Assembly: GCA_017431405.1 (NCBI GenBank)
Contig: JAFRLB010000050.1
Span: forward strand, 1-37,768
DNA length: 37,768 nt
DNA from: Erysipelotrichaceae bacterium
GTDB taxonomy: Bacteria; Bacillota_I; Bacilli_A; Erysipelotrichales; Erysipelotrichaceae
Direction: 5' to 3'
The notes under the pieces are model-generated. The model ran no database searches. It saw only the letters and a list, made by a program, of their open reading frames with translations, and was not told the DNA's origin. Shown here piece by piece: positions 34,569 to 37,768 of this stretch. The number at the start of each line of letters is the position of its first letter. The stretch's first letter is position 1. The position numbers were made by a program, and so were the translations under genes.

Positions 34569-35555
34569 ATGAAGATACACTCAATCGCAATTGAAAATCT
34601 GATGGTACCATGCAGTAACTATTGCCGTTACTGTCTTTTGTCATGCAATAATGATGTAAATACTGAGGGTTACCATAAAACTGAAGAATTCATCAGAAGG
34701 ATCCAGACCGAGATGAATGAGCTTAACATCAACTTCAATTATTACATCGGCTATTGCATGGACACGCCATACTTAAATGACTATCTTAAGTTATGCCGTG
34801 AATTCAACTATTCATCAGCTGACTTCCTGCAGCTGAATGGATTAAGGTTCCGTAATCTGGCTTCCTTAGGAGAATTCATCTATAACCTTAAGGACAATGG
34901 CATTAAGCTTGTTGATCTGACATTCTATGGTACCAGGGAATTCCATGACAGATTTGCCGGACGCAAAGGCGACTTTGACTACCTTGTGGACATAATAAGA
35001 ACCTGTAACAGACTGTTTGTCCCGGTAGAAATAAGCATGCCATTATTCAAGGATAACCTTGATCAGGCTGAGGAATTATATAACTTCCTTAATACCCTGG
35101 ACATTCAAAGATTCTTCATTTTCCTGCCGCACAGTAAGGGCAGAGGTTTCAGACTGGAAAATAAGAGAATTGATCTGAATGACTATCTTTCATTACCTGA
35201 GGTCATCAAAAACAACTTTACTAAGGTGCCGGTCAAAACCGAAGCAATGTGGCTTGAGGAAAATGACTTCCCTCAGGAAGAAAACCGCATCCTTACAATG
35301 GTATTAAAAAACAACACTGACTATCTGGATTTAACAGCCCAGGAAATCCTTGATAACCTGAAGGAAAAGGATGACTATTTCTACAGTAAGTTACCGGATA
35401 ATAAAACTTTGGCTAAGATGTATGGTAACTCAGACAGTCAACTAATGTACCGTAAGAGAGATTTAATCATAAAGTACCGCCAGTTATGGGCAAGGGAACA
35501 CCCTGATATACCGGCCACAATTGAAGAATACAATGATTTCTCAATAAGATTTTAA
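34569..35555 (+). CDS. Orphan radical SAM protein of unknown function
   Basis: 328 residues. The cluster motif C-x-x-x-C-x-x-C is C15-SNY-C19-RY-C22 near the N-terminus, with an extra C26. The rest is compatible with a partial TIM barrel (LVDLTFYGTREFHDRFAGRKGDFDYLVDIIRTC; VPVEISMPLFKDN), including the G-T-x-x-x-H-D-x-x-x-G pattern seen in SPASM-like enzymes, but there is no C-terminal cysteine cluster. The C-terminal ~80 residues are helical and charged. No peptide substrate gene or maturase partner lies beside it. The substrate is unknown. Confidence 0.82.
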   Translation: MKIHSIAIENLMVPCSNYCRYCLLSCNNDVNTEGYHKTEEFIRRIQTEMNELNINFNYYIGYCMDTPYLNDYLKLCREFNYSSADFLQLNGLRFRNLASLGEFIYNLKDNGIKLVDLTFYGTREFHDRFAGRKGDFDYLVDIIRTCNRLFVPVEISMPLFKDNLDQAEELYNFLNTLDIQRFFIFLPHSKGRGFRLENKRIDLNDYLSLPEVIKNNFTKVPVKTEAMWLEENDFPQEENRILTMVLKNNTDYLDLTAQEILDNLKEKDDYFYSKLPDNKTLAKMYGNSDSQLMYRKRDLIIKYRQLWAREHPDIPATIEEYNDFSIRF

Positions 35556-35577
35556 AACCACCCGCAGGTGGTTTTAT
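35552..35577. terminator. Bidirectional terminator shared by radical SAM and aldo/keto reductase genes
   Basis: AAAACCACC-cgca-GGTGGTTTT; both convergent stop codons (35553-35555 and 35574-35576) overlap its arms. Confidence 0.85.
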
Positions 35578-36761
35578 TTCATGTTGAGATCTTTTCTGAT
35601 TGATTCCTGACGCCCCTTGGCCATGTCTGCCCACTTAGGCCCATTGGCATACATTTCAGTTAACTCACTTAAAACCGTTGGGACATCTATGCCCTGCGGG
35701 CAGGCGTGAGCACACTGACCGCACTGAATACAGTTAGCAGGCTTCTTATCTTCATCCAACCCGTCAATTCTGACTGAAGCTGAAACACTTTCTGCGAACT
35801 TGTAATCGTTGTAACATTCCAACAGATATGGGATGTTCAAGCCCATCGGACAGCCTGCGCAACAGTATCTGCAGGCAGTACAAGGTACACCTTTTTTCAT
35901 TCCTTCAGCCATTTCCAAGAGAACTTCTCTTTCCTTTTCAGTTAAAGGTTTATAGCTTTCAAATGTATTCAGATTATCTTCTACCTGGAATACTTCATTC
36001 ATGCCTGATAAGATCATCTTTACATTTTCAAGTCCCTGAACAAAACGGAAAGCGAATGATGCAGCTGATGCCTTTTCATCAAGCTCCTTTAATCTGGCAG
36101 TATTTTTCTCATTTAAAACAGCCAGCTTACCGCCACGGCAAGGTTCCATTACCCAGACTCCTAAGCCATGTTCGGTAATGATCTCATATTTTCTTCTGGC
36201 ATTCTGTAAGCTCCAGTCCAGATAGTTACACTGAATCTGAACAAATTCAAAGACTCCTTCATGTCTGTTGAGGAATTCTTCCAAAAGTTCAGGCCCGCCA
36301 TGGAATGAAAAACCAAGATGTCTGATCTTACCTTCATTCTTCATTTTTACAATGTCATCTATGATATGGTATTCTTCACTTTCATAGATCTTTACTGACC
36401 ATTCCGTTATGTTATGGAGCAGATAGTAATCAAAATAATCCGTATTACATTTCTGCAGGGAAATGTTAAACAAGGCAATGTTATCAACAGGGCCTGGCAG
36501 GGAATGTCCCGGGAACTTATCAGCCAGATAATAGCTGTCACGCGGATACTTCCTTAATGCCTCAGCCATGGCCAGTTCACTCTTGCCGCCTAAGTAAGGA
36601 TAGGCAGTATCAAAGTAATTAACCCCTCTGCTGATGGCCAGATCAAACATGTCGTTTACTTTCTTCTGATCTATTTCGCCGGTATGCGGATCATTAACAA
36701 ATCTCATGCAGCCGAAACCCAGTCTGGATAGTCTGTCACCTCTGAAATCGTTGTAAATCAT
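35574..36761 (-). CDS. Aldo/keto reductase with two C-terminal 4Fe-4S motifs
   Basis: I choose the ATG at 36759-36761 (MIYNDFRGDR, 395 residues); GGAGG lies seven bases before it, and the longer frame runs back into the hsp20 terminator. The N-terminal AKR barrel has the tetrad D and Y (FDTAYPYLGGKSE), K (LADKFP) and H (YYLLHN). The C-terminal ~110 residues hold CTACRYCCAGCP and CIQCGQCAHACP, two ferredoxin-type cluster motifs. Such AKR-ferredoxin hybrids are common in anaerobes and probably exchange electrons with ferredoxin. Substrate unknown. Confidence 0.9.
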   Translation of the reverse strand: MIYNDFRGDRLSRLGFGCMRFVNDPHTGEIDQKKVNDMFDLAISRGVNYFDTAYPYLGGKSELAMAEALRKYPRDSYYLADKFPGHSLPGPVDNIALFNISLQKCNTDYFDYYLLHNITEWSVKIYESEEYHIIDDIVKMKNEGKIRHLGFSFHGGPELLEEFLNRHEGVFEFVQIQCNYLDWSLQNARRKYEIITEHGLGVWVMEPCRGGKLAVLNEKNTARLKELDEKASAASFAFRFVQGLENVKMILSGMNEVFQVEDNLNTFESYKPLTEKEREVLLEMAEGMKKGVPCTACRYCCAGCPMGLNIPYLLECYNDYKFAESVSASVRIDGLDEDKKPANCIQCGQCAHACPQGIDVPTVLSELTEMYANGPKWADMAKGRQESIRKDLNMK

Positions 36762-36795
36762 ATTATGGCCTCCGTTCTTTATATTATAAGTATAA

Positions 36796-36819
36796 CAAAA
36801 AATCCCCCGCAGGGGATTT
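36796..36819 (-). terminator. Intrinsic terminator after hsp20
   Basis: On the minus strand AAATCCCC-tgcg-GGGGATTT is followed by T; it lies three bases past the hsp20 stop. Confidence 0.88.
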
Positions 36820-36822
36820 CTG

Positions 36823-37272
36823 TTAACCTTCAATCATGATGGTATGTTTTTCAGGCAATTTCTTTTCTTCCTTCTTTGGGATTTCCAACTTCAGAACACC
36901 ATCCTCATATTTAGCCTTGATGTCCTCGGTTGTCATCTGTTCACCTACATAGTAGGATCTCTGCATTACGCCGGCATATCTTTCCTGACGGACGATCTTG
37001 CCCTTCTTGTTCTTTTCATCTTCATCCAATCCCTTGGAAGCAGTTATTGTCAGATAACCTTCATTAAGTTCAATAGTAATTTCTTCCTTCTTGAAACCTG
37101 GCAAATCTATTTCTACTTCGTAGTGATCTTCATGTTCCTTTACATCTGTCAGCATTTCTTTTCCGGCATGCTTACCGTATAACTTTCTGTCTACATTTTC
37201 CAGACTTCTGAATGGGTAGTCATCAAATAAATCATCAAATAAGCTTTCTGTAAAAATTCTAGGTGTTAACAT
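36823..37272 (-). CDS. Hsp20-family small heat-shock protein
   Basis: 149 residues. The alpha-crystallin domain covers about 38-140: DVKEHEDHYEVEIDLPGFKKEEITIELNEGYLTI, the RSYYVGEQMTTEDIKAKYEDGVLKLEIPK core with its G-V-L motif, then a short tail ending HTIMIEG. The N-terminal arm (MLTPRIFTESLFDDLFDDYPF) is typical. It forms ATP-independent oligomers that hold unfolding proteins. AAGGAGGT precedes the ATG. Upstream lies a sigma-A promoter overlapping a CIRCE operator, so HrcA is the probable repressor; hrcA itself is not in the window. Confidence 0.95.
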   Translation of the reverse strand: MLTPRIFTESLFDDLFDDYPFRSLENVDRKLYGKHAGKEMLTDVKEHEDHYEVEIDLPGFKKEEITIELNEGYLTITASKGLDEDEKNKKGKIVRQERYAGVMQRSYYVGEQMTTEDIKAKYEDGVLKLEIPKKEEKKLPEKHTIMIEG

Positions 37273-37397
37273 AGTACATTTACCTCCTTTACTTTCTAAT
37301 CATTGTTCATATAATGAACTATGTTTTCAGTAAGGGAATGGAGGGTTTGGATTCTATATTTACCTTTTGAATCTTCTCTAATTCTCTTTACAATTAT

Positions 37398-37426
37398 GTT
37401 ATAGTCCTATTTTTTAGCACTGTCAA
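37398..37426 (-). promoter_or_regulatory. Sigma-A promoter of hsp20
   Basis: Consensus -35 TTGACA (37421-37426), 17-base spacer, TATAAC (37398-37403) on the minus strand. The -35 lies inside the CIRCE element. The leader is about 120 nt. Confidence 0.8.
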
Positions 37427-37440
37427 TACTTGAGTGCTAA
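37414..37440. promoter_or_regulatory. CIRCE operator (HrcA binding site)
   Basis: TTAGCACTG-N9-GAGTGCTAA; consensus is TTAGCACTC-N9-GAGTGCTAA, so 17 of 18 arm bases match. It covers the -35 box of hsp20, fitting repression by HrcA. Confidence 0.93.
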
Positions 37441-37513
37441 TTTTTTTTTCATTAAGCCTGAAATAACAAAAGGATATAATTGCTTATGAATTATCTCCCT
37501 TATTTTAAAGCTC

Positions 37514-37634
37514 TTACTTACTGACTACCTCTCTTAATCTGATTGCCATGTATGCGTCATACAGAGCATCCCTTAATGAATAAGGTTCCTTCCCTGATTC
37601 AATGAAGTCTCTCATCTGCTTTAACATCTGATAA
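37514..37634 (-). pseudogene. C-terminal end of a Gfo/Idh/MocA-like oxidoreductase, interrupted
   Basis: Too short for an ordinary ORF list. On the minus strand about 40 codons read YQMLKQMRDFIESGKEP...YSLRDALYDAYMAIRLREVVSK and stop at 37514. Q-M-x-x-F-I-x-S-G-x-x-P-x-x-x-x-D-A-x-x-A-Y-x-A-I is the usual C-terminal end of sugar- or inositol-type NAD-dependent dehydrogenases. Going upstream, the frame hits a TGA formed by the TGTCA at 37635, where the insertion-like sequence starts. Everything N-terminal is outside the window or disrupted. Confidence 0.65.
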
Positions 37635-37768
37635 TGTCAATGAGAAATTCACCAAAAATGTTACTGAAATTTTTACCAGTTTTGTTAATCAGATTTGTCC
37701 TGTGACTCCATCAACACATCCTTCATGCGATATGATTTACCCGTGATATTTATAATATGGGAATGATG
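37635..37768. mobile_element. Probable terminus of an insertion sequence (IS21-like?)
   Basis: From 37635 (TGTCAATGAGAAATTCACC) the oxidoreductase coding sequence stops abruptly. The new sequence begins with TGT, as IS21-family ends do, and contains two adjacent 23-base direct repeats (37641-37663 and 37665-37687) that agree at 15 of 23 positions (TGA...ACCA...TGTTA), like the multiple subterminal repeats of IS21 elements. No transposase is inside the window. An assembly chimera or another IS family is possible. Confidence 0.45.

Noticed and set aside
36762-36833. Upstream extension of the aldo/keto reductase
   Set aside because: The extra 24 codons run through the hsp20 terminator and have no ribosome site.

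Overview
The window reads as a chromosomal segment of a low-GC, Gram-positive Bacillota bacterium. The evidence is an RNA polymerase delta subunit, a zinc-type L31, a CIRCE heat-shock operator, strong Shine-Dalgarno sites, A/T-rich spacers and many tight intrinsic terminators. Gene content and the unusual ATP synthase suggest an anaerobic gut or oral lineage such as Erysipelotrichia. That placement is inference; no rRNA gene is present. No sporulation gene, tRNA or CRISPR array was found.

Layout. Bases 1-119 are GC-rich (74 of 119 by my count) and encode a GH13 alpha-glucosidase/amylase fragment that does not belong with the rest: a probable assembly chimera that cuts off the end of a repeat-rich surface protein (56-2164, minus). 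From 2343 to 12462 the minus strand carries one long block: tsaC, glyA, upp, the complete F1Fo ATP synthase operon (atpI-B-E-F-[H+A fused]-G-D-C), then, past a terminator, an AlkD-like gene and a DUF1146 gene. From 12676 to 22184 come an unknown membrane-anchored protein, an MFS transporter, murA, rpmE, a CmpB-like/HD pair, an amidohydrolase, prfA-prmC with a NifX-like metal-binding protein, an esterase and rpoE. From 22500 to 28756 there is a SanA/YdcF-like protein and a six-gene minus-strand operon: unknown, GlpA/GlpO-like oxidoreductase, NAD/FAD oxidoreductase, DUF1667, HD hydrolase, lplA. From 28835 to 32765 the plus strand holds a small-export protein and a three-gene partner-switching module: STAS, membrane SpoIIE phosphatase fused to an RsbW-like ATPase, and STAS fused to an APH-like kinase. 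The right end has an MmcQ-EVE fusion, murI, an orphan radical SAM gene, an iron-sulfur aldo/keto reductase and CIRCE-controlled hsp20. It closes with the last codons of a Gfo/Idh/MocA-like oxidoreductase, interrupted at 37635 by what looks like an insertion-sequence end.

Most notable: (1) delta and alpha of the F1 ATPase are one 692-residue polypeptide, which conflicts with the normal 1:3 stoichiometry; (2) the c subunit has a two-carboxylate ion site that suggests Na+ coupling; (3) the partner-switching module has no sigma factor nearby and ends in a kinase fusion; (4) four genes have a -10 box 6-9 nt before the start codon, suggesting leaderless mRNAs; (5) many terminator hairpins contain the stop codon, a mark of transcription uncoupled from translation.
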